Positions 42,346 to 52,100 of a stretch of DNA of 64,000 nucleotides are shown here, piece after piece; position 1 is the stretch's first letter, and every line of letters starts with the position of its first letter. The DNA is taken from NCBI GenBank assembly GCA_020634245.1, contig JACKCC010000008.1, positions 1-64,000 of the forward strand. The letters run 5' to 3'. A program made the position numbers and the translations under genes. The notes below the pieces were generated by a model. The model had not been told where the DNA came from. It searched no databases and saw only the letters and a list, made by a program, of their open reading frames with translations. The DNA comes from Ardenticatenaceae bacterium (lineage in GTDB: Bacteria; Chloroflexota; Anaerolineae; Promineifilales; Promineifilaceae).

Positions 42346-43155
42346 ATGCGACACGAACAATCTTTTCAAAATGGTAATAACTTTGCTGTTAATTTATCGG
42401 GGATGAATCTCAATGTATCCCGCAAGGCGACCATTGGCGTCATTTTAGCCATCGCCTTGTTAGCCTTTGAGATGTTTAACTTTGACACGACGCAGTACGC
42501 GCTGCGCAATTTGTTAGGCGAAGTTAAGTTCTTGGGTCTGCAATGGGCCAGCATTCTGGCGATTGCCTTCTGTTCGATTGATTTTGCCGGTTTAGCCCGC
42601 TTATTTACACCAGAAAAAGGGGCCGATGAGCCTAAAGAGGTCTGGTATTTGATGGGGGCCTGGTTCCTGGGCGCGACGATGAATGCCGTGATGACCTGGT
42701 GGGCGGTATCTTTAACGCTGCTCAATCATGAGTTTGGCAATGAGGTACTGGGCCGGGAAACGCTGTTGAGTGTCGTCCCCGTTTTTGTAGCCGTGTTGGT
42801 CTGGTTGACGCGTATTTTGTTCATCGGCGCGTTCACGGTAGCCGGCGACCATATTTTTGATTTTAGCCGGTCGGCTTTGGCGCGGGAATCTCGTCCCCAG
42901 CCGACCATGCCCGTCCAAGCGCCGCCAATGCGTGCGCCCAAGCGGGAACCGGTAAGCCGTTCGCCCCAACCCGCTATGCCGGCTGCGGCCCAGCCCTCTC
43001 AGGAAGTACCTGCTTATGAGGATGAAGGGTTCCCGACACGGCCGTCACAACCCGTCCGCCAGAATTCCCGTATCCGCCAACGTCCGCCAATGCCTAATAG
43101 CGGTATCCGCCGGGTCCCGACGGCCGGAGTCCAGGCTCGTTCACGCAATAACTGA
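42346..43155 (+). CDS. Four-helix membrane protein with disordered C-terminus, SOS-box controlled
   Basis: 269 residues from ATG 42346 (GAGAGGAG seven nt upstream). About four hydrophobic helices fall at ~28-48, ~62-80, ~98-120 and ~140-165. After ~175 there is a Pro/Arg/Gln-rich tail without predicted fold. No family is recognised. It is followed after 44 bp by a lytic transglycosylase gene under the same promoter. A small multispanning protein with a peptidoglycan enzyme under LexA control resembles phage lysis cassettes or conjugation/cell-division inhibition modules, but no phage genes are near. Confidence 0.65.
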   Translation: MRHEQSFQNGNNFAVNLSGMNLNVSRKATIGVILAIALLAFEMFNFDTTQYALRNLLGEVKFLGLQWASILAIAFCSIDFAGLARLFTPEKGADEPKEVWYLMGAWFLGATMNAVMTWWAVSLTLLNHEFGNEVLGRETLLSVVPVFVAVLVWLTRILFIGAFTVAGDHIFDFSRSALARESRPQPTMPVQAPPMRAPKREPVSRSPQPAMPAAAQPSQEVPAYEDEGFPTRPSQPVRQNSRIRQRPPMPNSGIRRVPTAGVQARSRNN

Positions 43156-43199
43156 TTTGATTGACAAGATTTCCGCTCCAAGAAGGAACGAGGTAAACT

Positions 43200-44000
43200 A
43201 TGACTGTTTACGGTGAAACTTTAGGAACATCTTATCAGGTGCTGCAAACACCCTTGAACCAAGAGGATTACTATTTCCAGCCAGAGTACCGGCCACAAAC
43301 GCCTGTTGACATAGTCAATCAGCGAATGATGATTATTTTGGCTGTGGTGTTGGGCATGGTGGTAACGGCCGTTATCACCATCACTATCCCCCGCCTCCTT
43401 AACCAGGAACAATCAACTGTTATAGAAACAACAAATCCAGGTGAAACGGTTGGGGAAGACGGGGAAACGGCCGTGTCCGCCCCCGCTGCTGCCATGACAA
43501 AAGGCGGTATCTCACCCATCTTTTCGCCCCAAGTGCAGCATTGGGCGCCCCAAATCGTCGCCTGGGCTGCTCAATATGGCCTGGACCCTGACATCGCCGC
43601 CACGATTATGCAAATTGAATCCTGCGGCGATCCTCAAGCTGTCTCCGGTGCCGGTGCGCAAGGCTTGTTTCAGGTCATGCCCTTCCACTTTACTGCTGGT
43701 GAAACCATGCTTGACCCTGATACCAATGCGGCGCGCGGCCTGGCTTACTATGCGGAGCGATTGGTGCAAACAGGCGGCGACGTTTTTCAGGCTTTTGCCG
43801 GGTACAATGGCGGCCACGTAGCCGCGGCAGGCAATTGGAACACCTGGGCCAATGAAACACAGCGTTATTACACCTGGAGCAAAGGCATTTATGAAGATGC
43901 CAAATCCGGGGCAGCAACCAGTACAACCTTGCAGCAGTGGATGCAAGCTGGCGGAGCCAGCTTGTGCCAGCAGGCATCCAACCGGCTTAATTTGAATTAA
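43200..44000 (+). CDS. Membrane-anchored lytic transglycosylase (SLT domain)
   Basis: 266 residues. One membrane helix (~43-65) and a Thr/Ala linker precede a soluble lysozyme-like domain (~110-240). The catalytic Glu is in I-M-Q-I-E-S-C-G-D-P-Q-A-V-S-G-A-G-A-Q-G-L-F-Q-V-M-P, followed by F-A-G-Y-N-G-G and Y-Y-T-W. Such enzymes cleave the glycan chains of peptidoglycan. GAGG lies eight nt before the ATG. It is encoded with the four-helix membrane protein and terminated by the hairpin at 44080. Substrate activity in this organism depends on it having peptidoglycan. Confidence 0.87.
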   Translation: MTVYGETLGTSYQVLQTPLNQEDYYFQPEYRPQTPVDIVNQRMMIILAVVLGMVVTAVITITIPRLLNQEQSTVIETTNPGETVGEDGETAVSAPAAAMTKGGISPIFSPQVQHWAPQIVAWAAQYGLDPDIAATIMQIESCGDPQAVSGAGAQGLFQVMPFHFTAGETMLDPDTNAARGLAYYAERLVQTGGDVFQAFAGYNGGHVAAAGNWNTWANETQRYYTWSKGIYEDAKSGAATSTTLQQWMQAGGASLCQQASNRLNLN

Positions 44001-44079
44001 TAACTATGGGTGTGCTTCAGACTAGTTGATCCAAGTGCCAGCCACTTTTACTAATTTTGAAATTTTGTTTAGCTGTCGG

Positions 44080-44116
44080 GCGTGGAACGTAAATAAGAAT
44101 ACGTTCCACGCTTTTT
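44080..44116 (+). terminator. Rho-independent terminator
   Basis: GCGTGGAACGTA (44080-44091) and TACGTTCCACGC (44100-44111) form a 12-bp perfect stem followed by TTTTT. Ends the SOS-box transcript. Confidence 0.9.
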
Positions 44117-44259
44117 ATTTCCAGTTGACGGGGGTTTTTAGGGGTCTTATACTTGTTTTATATCTGTCATTGCCCACTCACTGGCAAGCCGTTTAGGTAA
44201 AATTGGTTTACCTTGAGCCATCTTAATATCCACGTAATCCGCATTGGAAGGAGGTTTTT

Positions 44260-44946
44260 ATGTCTTTTTCAATAACCTGGCACGGTCATGGTACCTTTTC
44301 ACTCAATATTGGTGGTAAGCATATTGTTGTTGACCCGTTTTTTGCTGGCAACAATCCGGCTGCGAAAACGGCCGTTTCCGATGTCGCCGCCGATTTTATC
44401 CTGCAAACCCACGGGCACGGCGATCATATTGCCGATACCGTTGGCCTGGCCATACGCACCGGCGCGTTAGTCATCGGCAATTTTGAAATTTGTAACTGGA
44501 TAGGCGGCAAAGGCCACGACAATGTCCACGCCATGAACACCGGCGGCGGCTGGGATTTCCCCTTTGGCCGGGTGAAGATGACTCCCGCTTTGCACAGTTC
44601 CGGGCTGCCCGATGGCAGTTATGGCGGTGATCCGGGTGGTTTTGTCGTCACAGCTGAAGGCAAAAACATCTACATTGCCGGTGATACGGCCGTGTTTTCC
44701 GACATGAGCCTCATTGGCCGTATGGGATTAGATGCAGCCATTCTCCCAATCGGTGACAACTTTACGATGGGACCAGACGACGCTTTGCTGGCGATTGATT
44801 ACTTAAAGCCTAAAGTGGTCATTCCGTGCCATTACAACACCTGGCCGTTGATTGCTGTCGATGCGGCCGCCTGGGCCAAACGGGTCAGTTCGGAGACAGA
44901 AGCTAAACCTGTCGTCCTGGCTGTGGACGAAACGTATACTGTTTAA
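44260..44946 (+). CDS. Metallo-beta-lactamase-fold hydrolase, UPF0173/UlaG-like
   Basis: 228 residues, standard length for this family. Motifs are W-H-G-H-G-T-F at the start, V-V-D-P-F-F, T-H-G-H-G-D-H at ~48-54 (metal ligands), T-P-A-L-H-S-S-G, I-A-G-D-T-A-V-F-S-D and I-P-C-H-Y-N-T-W-P, as in UPF0173 metal-dependent hydrolases. A perfect AAGGAGG site lies before the ATG. Cytoplasmic. The substrate is unknown for the whole group. It stands alone. Confidence 0.9.
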   Translation: MSFSITWHGHGTFSLNIGGKHIVVDPFFAGNNPAAKTAVSDVAADFILQTHGHGDHIADTVGLAIRTGALVIGNFEICNWIGGKGHDNVHAMNTGGGWDFPFGRVKMTPALHSSGLPDGSYGGDPGGFVVTAEGKNIYIAGDTAVFSDMSLIGRMGLDAAILPIGDNFTMGPDDALLAIDYLKPKVVIPCHYNTWPLIAVDAAAWAKRVSSETEAKPVVLAVDETYTV

Positions 44947-45073
44947 CTGCAATAGGGGGGTGTCATCCAATATGATACTAGGATAAGGGTGAAGTTGGCC
45001 TTCGCCCTTTATATTTTTGAAAGTGTACTGTTTTATCAGTACGCTTTTTCCCTGTTCTCTGGAGGTTAATAAA

Positions 45074-46249
45074 ATGATGAGAAGAATGTATTGGTTTGTC
45101 GTCTTACTGCTGTTGTTGAGTCTGCCAGCTTTGGCGTGTAGTGTGTTTGGCAGCGATGAGGCAGAGGCAACGGCCGTACCCGAAGCAGCACCCGTCGTAG
45201 AAGAATCAGCACCTGAGGTAACGGCCGTTCCACCAACAGCCGAGAGCGCTGCCGAACCCGCTGCCGAACCCACCGTTGCCGAGGAAACAACCACGGAACC
45301 GGCCGTTCCCGAATCAGCCCTATCCCTCAACACAATCGAAGAACTGCCCTTCAACAGCTACCGCATCACCATGGTTCTGGAAGTTACCGGAAAAAAAGAG
45401 GATGGGCAGGAAGTTACCCAGTCCATGAATTCCGAATTCACTGTTTCCAATGATCCCAAAATCATGAATATTGCCATGAATTTCTCGGGAATTGATGAGA
45501 CCATCGGTTCCGAATCAATCGAAATGGCACAGGTCGATGGCACTTCCTATATGGTCATACCAGAAATGGGCTGTATTACTACCAGCGGCGGTGACATTTT
45601 AGAGGAGAACCCATTCGCCGACATGATGGCGCCGGACCAGTTTCTGAATGACATGAACAATGCCAAGTATGAAGGCGAGGAAACCATCAATGGTATTGCC
45701 ACCCGTCATTACTCGTTCGACCAATCGGCTATGACCGGCACCGATCTCACAGATGTCAATGCAGCAGAAGGGCATGTTTACATCGCCCAGGATGGTGATT
45801 ATCTCGTGCGTTTGACCCTTGATGCCAATGGCAACATTGATTTATTTGACGAAGGCCTGGTTGAAGATAGTCAAATGCACATCGAAATCAATTTAACTGA
45901 TATTGATGTACCGGTTGAAGCAGCAATTCCAGCGGCCTGCGCAGCCGAAGATGGCTCAGTTGGTAGTGTAAATTCGGAATTCCCCATGCTGGAAGACGCA
46001 ACAGAAATTACTTCTTTTGCCGGTGTCCTCAGCTACCAGACCGTCACAGCGACGGAAGATGTACTGGCATTCTACGATGATGCATTAACCAATGAAGGCT
46101 GGGCAAAAGATGAAGAAGGTTCCTTTGTTGCCGGCAGCAGTGCCATGGTCAATTACACGCGTGAAGGCGTCTCATTGAGCGTTACAATAAGCCCAAATGA
46201 GAATGGCAATGGCAATTATGTTATTTTGCTGAGTGACGCAGGGGAATAA
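45074..46249 (+). CDS. Lipoprotein with LppX/LprG-like fold elements
   Basis: 391 residues from ATG 45074 (GGAGG). The signal peptide has lipobox L-P-A-L-A-C (Cys ~18). A Glu/Ala/Pro/Thr linker to ~90 follows, then a beta-rich domain with F-N-S-Y-R-I-T-M-V-L-E-V-T-G, S-M-N-S-E-F-T-V and M-A-Q-V-D-G-T-S-Y-M-V. This is the pattern of large-cavity lipoproteins (LppX/LolA-like). A second ~80-residue domain near the end (~310-391) has V-L-A-F-Y-D-D-A-L-T-N-E-G-W. Probably carries hydrophobic ligands at the envelope; unproven. Ends at a strong terminator. Confidence 0.7.
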   Translation: MMRRMYWFVVLLLLLSLPALACSVFGSDEAEATAVPEAAPVVEESAPEVTAVPPTAESAAEPAAEPTVAEETTTEPAVPESALSLNTIEELPFNSYRITMVLEVTGKKEDGQEVTQSMNSEFTVSNDPKIMNIAMNFSGIDETIGSESIEMAQVDGTSYMVIPEMGCITTSGGDILEENPFADMMAPDQFLNDMNNAKYEGEETINGIATRHYSFDQSAMTGTDLTDVNAAEGHVYIAQDGDYLVRLTLDANGNIDLFDEGLVEDSQMHIEINLTDIDVPVEAAIPAACAAEDGSVGSVNSEFPMLEDATEITSFAGVLSYQTVTATEDVLAFYDDALTNEGWAKDEEGSFVAGSSAMVNYTREGVSLSVTISPNENGNGNYVILLSDAGE

Positions 46250-46271
46250 GATCAGCGATTTAGTCCAGATG

Positions 46272-46310
46272 AAAGCCCTCAATCTAATCAGGTTGAGGGC
46301 TTTTTTGTTT
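46272..46310. terminator. Bidirectional terminator between convergent genes
   Basis: AAAGCCCTCAA (46272-46282) and TTGAGGGCTTT, with six T at 46301-46306 on the + strand and a short T-run on the minus strand. Sits between the + lipoprotein gene and the - M28 peptidase gene. Confidence 0.88.
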
Positions 46311-47659
46311 TAAGGGGTGATGATGACTTCGGGTGAAAAAAGGCTGATACGGCCGTTCTCATCCAATGCCGCCAAACTAACCGCATAACTCATGCCAGGA
46401 TCAAAACCGGTAAGCGCAACATTTCCAGCCTCATGAGCGCCCACAAATCGGAAAGGCACAAAATCGGGTGAATCGATAGGACGGAAGGAGATGACATAAC
46501 CAGCCGCCATCGGATCCGGCGCCCAGTTAAGAATAAAACTGCCCGGATCATCCATCGGAGCCATATTGGGCGGGGATGGCATCGCCGGCGCGCCAATCGT
46601 ATTAGCCACAGTTGCCACATTAATCTGGGTGACCTGCTGTAAATACGTATAATCAATCACTCCCCAGGAATCCTTAACCGAATTGAGCAGCGTGTAATCC
46701 TCTTCCGATTCCGTTAAACGCACGGCCCGCACGTTGGCATTGACAAATTCCCGCTGATCACCCCAACGCCCCTCACGATCCAATGAATTGATGATATTAA
46801 TCGGGAATGTGGGCACATATAAGCCGCTGATGAAGTTGTAATATCGTCCCAATTCACCGGACGGTGACATGAGCATGTCCGGCGCAAACAGGCGGATGGA
46901 TTGCGGGATGCCGCTTCGCCCGCCTACGGTATCGTAGTTGATGGCCGCCAAAATTGGCACATCTCTCAAATATAAATCTTGCAGCAAATGGCGTGCCCCA
47001 TACGTCCCCTGTTCTTCCGCAGCCAGCGCCGCAAATATGACTGTATGATTCCAGCCTCGTGAACTGAGAACACGGGCAGTTTCCAGCAGCAGCGCCACGC
47101 CGGAGCCATTGTCATTAGCCCCCGGCGCGCGGCTGACACCATCGGTTACTTCAGCGGGGCGGGTGTCGTAATGGGCCATGACGACGACGACTCCGGTTGA
47201 GCCGCTGGTTCCGGGCAGCGTAGCAACAATATTTTGCTGTTCCGCAGCCAGGCCATTGTAATTCAACGGGAATGTTTGCTGCTGGACCTGGAGACGGCCG
47301 TTTCCCACCCGAATAAATTCATTATAAATCCACAAGCGAGCTGCCCCAATGCCCGAATTTTGCTGGTCAGTAACACTAAACGAATTACGCGTGCCAAAGC
47401 TTTCCAACGTCTGTACGTAGCCCATCAACTGCTGCTGCGACACTTCATTCAGCAAACCGGTAATGGCCGGATCAACTTTGGGCACAACATTACTCACCGG
47501 ATCAAATACCAGTTCACCTAAGTTCACCGAACCGGCATCAAAGGGAACGGCCGTAGGCATCGGCGTCGGCAAAACCGGCTGCGGCGGCCCTTCCAGCAAA
47601 GTACAAGCCGCAGTCATACTCATCAAAAACAAAAGCGTAATAATTAATCGACGTGGCAA
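46310..47659 (-). CDS. M28-family zinc aminopeptidase, lipoprotein
   Basis: 449 residues from a TTG at 47659 with GGGAG five nt upstream (a longer frame from TTG 47671 is less likely). The signal peptide has lipobox M-T-A-A-C. The peptidase domain has the zinc-binding pattern M-A-H-Y-D-T, G-A-N-D-N-G-S-G-V-A, A-A-E-E-Q-G-T-Y-G-A and I-N-Y-D-T-V-G. A fibronectin-type-like C-terminal segment (~360-449) is F-I-L-N-W-A-P-D-P-M-A-A-G-Y. It hydrolyses peptides at the cell surface. Monocistronic, convergent with the lipoprotein gene. Confidence 0.87.
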   Translation of the reverse strand: MPRRLIITLLFLMSMTAACTLLEGPPQPVLPTPMPTAVPFDAGSVNLGELVFDPVSNVVPKVDPAITGLLNEVSQQQLMGYVQTLESFGTRNSFSVTDQQNSGIGAARLWIYNEFIRVGNGRLQVQQQTFPLNYNGLAAEQQNIVATLPGTSGSTGVVVVMAHYDTRPAEVTDGVSRAPGANDNGSGVALLLETARVLSSRGWNHTVIFAALAAEEQGTYGARHLLQDLYLRDVPILAAINYDTVGGRSGIPQSIRLFAPDMLMSPSGELGRYYNFISGLYVPTFPINIINSLDREGRWGDQREFVNANVRAVRLTESEEDYTLLNSVKDSWGVIDYTYLQQVTQINVATVANTIGAPAMPSPPNMAPMDDPGSFILNWAPDPMAAGYVISFRPIDSPDFVPFRFVGAHEAGNVALTGFDPGMSYAVSLAALDENGRISLFSPEVIITP

Positions 47660-47748
47660 AATAACTCCCAAAAAAAATCAGGTTTTCAGAAAAAATAATA
47701 CCCTATTTCACAAAATTGGAGATTAGAAAATGTTTAACAGATAATCAA

Positions 47749-47786
47749 AAAATAAAACCGCTGGGATCGGCCTGATCCCAGCGGTC
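47749..47786 (-). terminator. Rho-independent terminator of the slipin gene
   Basis: CCGCTGGGATC (47758-47768) and GATCCCAGCGG (47774-47784) form an 11-bp perfect stem. On the minus strand it is followed by TTTTATTTT, ten bp past the slipin stop. Confidence 0.9.
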
Positions 47787-47793
47787 AAATTCT

Positions 47794-48573
47794 CTACGAT
47801 TTATCTTTAGACAGTACGGGGAAAAAGGAGGTTAAAAGGTCTAGCGGCACAGGGAAAATCGTCGTTGTATTCTGTTCCACGCCAATTTCAACCAGCGTCT
47901 GCAAATAACGCAGCGTCATGGCCCCCGGTTCCTCATTCATTCTGTGGGCCGCCAGAGCCAGCTGCTCCGAAGCCTGCAATTCACCTTCAGCATGGATGAC
48001 CTTCGCCCGGCGTTCCCGTTCTGCCTCCGCCTGCCGCGCCATCGCCCGCACCATTGTTTGATTCAGCTCAACATCTTTGATCTCAACAATGCTGACCTTA
48101 ATACCCCACGGCTCAGTTGCTTCATCAATAATATGCTGCAAAGTCTCATTAATCCGTTCCCGTTCTTGCAAAATGTGGTCCATATCTGACTGGCCAATCA
48201 CATTCCGCAAGCTAGTTTGGGCAATTTGCCAGGTGGCTCGCCGGTAATCTTCAACTTGAATCACAGCATCAACCGGATTTATTACCCGGAAATAGACAAC
48301 GGCATTCACTTTAACCGTGACGTTATCACCCGTAATCGCCTCTTGCGCCGGCACATCCAGCGTTACCGTCCGCAAATCAACCTTTACCATACGATCGACG
48401 ATGGGAATGATAAAGAAAAGCCCTGGTCCCTTAGCGCCAACAACACGACCCAACCGAAAAATGACACCGCGCTCATACTCTTGAACAATTCTAATGGAAG
48501 CCACTAGAACAACAATCAGTCCTAATCCCAAAAAACAGATGATCGGAACCAGTCCACCTAATAAGTTGCTCAT
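47794..48573 (-). CDS. Slipin/stomatin-like SPFH (Band 7) membrane protein
   Basis: 259 residues. The N-terminal hydrophobic hairpin (~8-28) is followed by Y-E-R-G-V-I-F-R-L-G-R, G-P-G-L-F-F-I-I-P, D-L-R-T-V-T-L-D-V-P-A-Q-E-A-I-T and the helical region R-A-M-A-R-Q-A-E-A-E-R-E-R-R-A-K-V-I-x-A-E-G-E. This is the classic slipin pattern. Such proteins oligomerise at membranes and form detergent-resistant domains; they often pair with NfeD proteases, but none is adjacent here. AAGGAG precedes the ATG. It has its own terminator. Confidence 0.92.
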   Translation of the reverse strand: MSNLLGGLVPIICFLGLGLIVVLVASIRIVQEYERGVIFRLGRVVGAKGPGLFFIIPIVDRMVKVDLRTVTLDVPAQEAITGDNVTVKVNAVVYFRVINPVDAVIQVEDYRRATWQIAQTSLRNVIGQSDMDHILQERERINETLQHIIDEATEPWGIKVSIVEIKDVELNQTMVRAMARQAEAERERRAKVIHAEGELQASEQLALAAHRMNEEPGAMTLRYLQTLVEIGVEQNTTTIFPVPLDLLTSFFPVLSKDKS

Positions 48574-49163
48574 GTTTGTAGTTCTCCTTAACTAAAGTAA
48601 ACCTGATTTACAGACTTAACAAAATGATGACGATATACTTTCATGAATCAATGTATTGACTCCGATATCAAGCATCATGTTGACTAAACTCACCTAAACA
48701 TATTATAGCGAAAAAAGGTAAAAACTCGCAGAAATCCTGCCCGCTGGCCATGTGCTGGCAAATCAAAAGGCACATCAGCCTGCACGCCTAATTCCGAAAG
48801 GATAACCTTAAGGTAAAAATCATAGACTTCTCATATCTTTGTTGATAATGGGTTGGCGGGATGAAGTCAGTATATCCCTGGTCAAACAACAAATATCACG
48901 GCTACCCAACTTATTTCTCATTGACCCTTCTAGACGAGTTAAACGAAAATAAGTGGGGTTTAACGTGTAAAAACCTTGACCTTGATTAAGCTTGTTTTTT
49001 CAGCAATAGGTAAATTTATTCATATTCTTGACATCGCTTGAGAGAAAATCAGACGACATCAAGGATTTAAGCATTAATTCTTGCGGCAAACAGCCAATCC
49101 TTTCTTTATGGAGTAAAAATTCATTTTTTCAGCCGTTTTTAGAATTCTGCGCGTCACCTGATA
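48574..49163. other. 590-bp intergenic region between slipin and the biosynthetic cluster
   Basis: It presumably contains the promoter of the NRPS/PKS operon. A TTGACA occurs at 49028 and TTGACC at 48976, but no convincing -10 is at the right distance. AT content rises toward the start of the synthase gene. No operator, riboswitch or gene was recognised. Confidence 0.5.
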
Positions 49164-52100
49164 GTGGAATCATTCAAAATCATGCAAAACACAAAAACAT
49201 CCCGTGACCAGCAAACAACTTTATCGAACTCACAACACCAAAATATATTTCAAACCTGGAACCAGACCCGTTATGATTTTCCTCAGGAAAAACCGGTTCA
49301 CCAACGGTTTGAAGAGGTTACAGACAAATATCCCGACGCCATCGCCCTGGTTTACCGCAGCCAACAGTTAACTTATCGCGAGCTAAACGGCCGTGCCAAC
49401 CACCTGGCCCATCAACTCCGTCAAAAAGGAATCGGTCCCGACACCTTCGTTGCTTTCTTGATGGATCGTTCCGTCGAGATGATGGTTGCGACCCTGGCCA
49501 TCCTCAAAGCTGGCGGCGCCTACGTTCCCTTAGACCCCGCCTACCCTGAAGAACGGCTCATCTTCATGCTGGAAGACACGCAGGCGCCCATCCTCATCAC
49601 CCAACCCCACCTGCTGGACAGCCTGCCCCCTCACAAAGCGGAAATCATCACCCTGGATGCGGGCTGGGGTGAAGACGCCAGCCAAACCGGCAACCTGGAA
49701 AACCACTGTAACGGTGAGAACCTGGCCTACGTCATGTACACCTCTGGTTCTACTGGTCAACCCAAAGGAGTCATGATTCCCCACCGCGGCATCATGCGGC
49801 TGGTGCTGGGCGCAAATTACGCCAAATTGAACACGGAAACCATTGCCTTGCAGCTCGCTCCCGTCTCATTTGACGCCGCCACATTGGAAATATGGGGACC
49901 GCTGCTCAACGGCGGCCGCTGCGTCCTTTACCCAGAAAACGGCACACCCGATCCCCGTGACCTGCAAATTGTCCTGCACGAAAACAAAGTCAACGTTTTG
50001 TGGCTAACGGCTTCCTTATTTAACGTCATCGTCGCTGAAGCGCCGGAAACGCTGCTAGGTGTCAAACAAGTGCTGACCGGTGGTGAAGCGCTCTCCGTGG
50101 CCCATATCCGCCGCGCCAGCGAACATTTGCCCGGCACCGAATTGATCAACGGCTACGGTCCCACCGAATGCACTACTTTCTCCACCACCTATTCGATTCC
50201 ACTGCCTGTGCCTGATGATTGGACAGCCATTCCCATCGGCCATCCCATCGTCAACACAACCACTTACATTCTGGATAAAGATTTGCAGCCTGTACTGGTT
50301 GGCGAGCGGGGTGAACTCTACGTTGGCGGTTTGGGCGTGGCCCGCGGCTACCTTAATCGGCCAGAACTCACGACCGAGCGCTTTTTGCCGGATCCGTTTA
50401 CCGACGATTCGGAAGCCAAAATGTATAAAACCGGAGATGTGGTGCGATATTTGAGTGACGGCCGTATCGACTTCATTGGCCGCGAAGATGACCAGGTCAA
50501 AATACGGGGCTACCGCATTGAAATGGGCGAAGTCGAAGCCCACCTGAGCCAACATCCCAACATCCGCGACGCCAAAGTCATCGTTCACCCCGATCCGGCC
50601 GGCAACAAACAGTTGGCCGGCTACCTCACCAGCCGCGACGGGGCCGATTTAGACATAACCGGCATACGCGAATTCATGAAAAATAAAGTGTCGGATTACA
50701 TGATTCCGGCCTACCTCATCCAGATCGAGCAAATCCCTTTGACGCCAAACGGCAAGCTCGACAAAAAAGCGCTGCCCGCCCCCACTCAAGCCGCTCCGGC
50801 CCACAACAGCGACTACATCGCCCCCCGTGCACCAGCCGAAAAAGAAGTCGCCGCCATCATGGCTCAGGTTTTAAACACGCCCCAGGTCAGCGTCGAAGAC
50901 AATTTCTTTGATATTGGCGGCACCTCCATCTTGGGTATTCAAGTCGTCAGCCTCATCAGCAAAAAATTCGGCACCGATTTGCGCGTCGTCAAATTGTATG
51001 AGTATCCCACCATCCGTTCCCTGGCCGCTTATTTGGATGATGGGCAAACAGATGACGACGTTTTACAGCGAATCCAGGCCAGACAACAAAAATCGCGGCA
51101 GCCATCCGAAGGCATCGCCATCATCGGCATGGCCCTGCGTTTCCCCGGCGCTAACAGCGTGGACGAATTGTGGCAGGTACTCCGCGAAGGCCGAGCCACC
51201 ACCACCTTCTTCGCCGACGACGAAATCGATCCCAGCGAACCGGAAGCCCTGCGCCATGACCCTGGCTACGTTAAAGCCAATGGCATCGTAACCGACGCCG
51301 ATAAATTCGACGCCAAATTCTTCGGCATTAATCCACGCGTGGCCCAGGTCACCGATCCGCAGCAGCGTGTTTTCCTGGAACTAGCCTGGGCCGCCCTGGA
51401 AGACGCTGGTTATGATCCCGACCAATACGACGGCGAAATTGGCCTTTACGCCGGGATGGGCGAAAACACTTACCGCCGCAAGCAAGTAGAAAATCGCCCC
51501 GACCTGATTCGTGCTGTGGGCGAATTTCAGGTCATGCTGGGCAACGAAAAAGATTACGTGGCCACACACACCTCATACAAACTAAATTTAACCGGCCCCA
51601 GCATCAGCCTGACCACCGCCTGCTCCACTTCGCTGGTGGCCATCGCCGAAGCCTACAAAGGGCTGAATAACCACGACTGTGACATGGCCATTAGCGGCGG
51701 CATCTCCATCAAAACACCACAAAACATCGGCTACCTTTACCAGGAAGGGGGCATGTTGTCCCGCGACGGCTTATGCCGTCCCTTTGATGCTGAATCGGAT
51801 GGCACCATGTTCAACAACGGAGCCGGCATCGTCATTCTTAAACGACTGGAAGACGCCACGACCGACGGCGACCGAATTATCGCTGTCATCAAAGGTGTGG
51901 GCGTCAACAATGATGGGGCTGACAAAGTCAGCTTCACGGCCCCCAGTGTAACCGGACAGGCCAAAGCCATTGCGATGGCTCAGGCTGACGCCGGTATTGA
52001 TCTGGAAAGCATCTCCTACATCGAAACGCACGGCACGGCTACCCCGTTAGGCGACCCGATTGAAATTGAAGCACTGACGAAAGCGTTCCGCACGAAAACC

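Noticed and set aside
42346..44000. Prophage lysis cassette
   Set aside because: There are no phage structural, integrase or replication genes nearby; only the SOS-type promoter and transglycosylase suggest it, so it is kept as a hypothesis and not annotated as phage.
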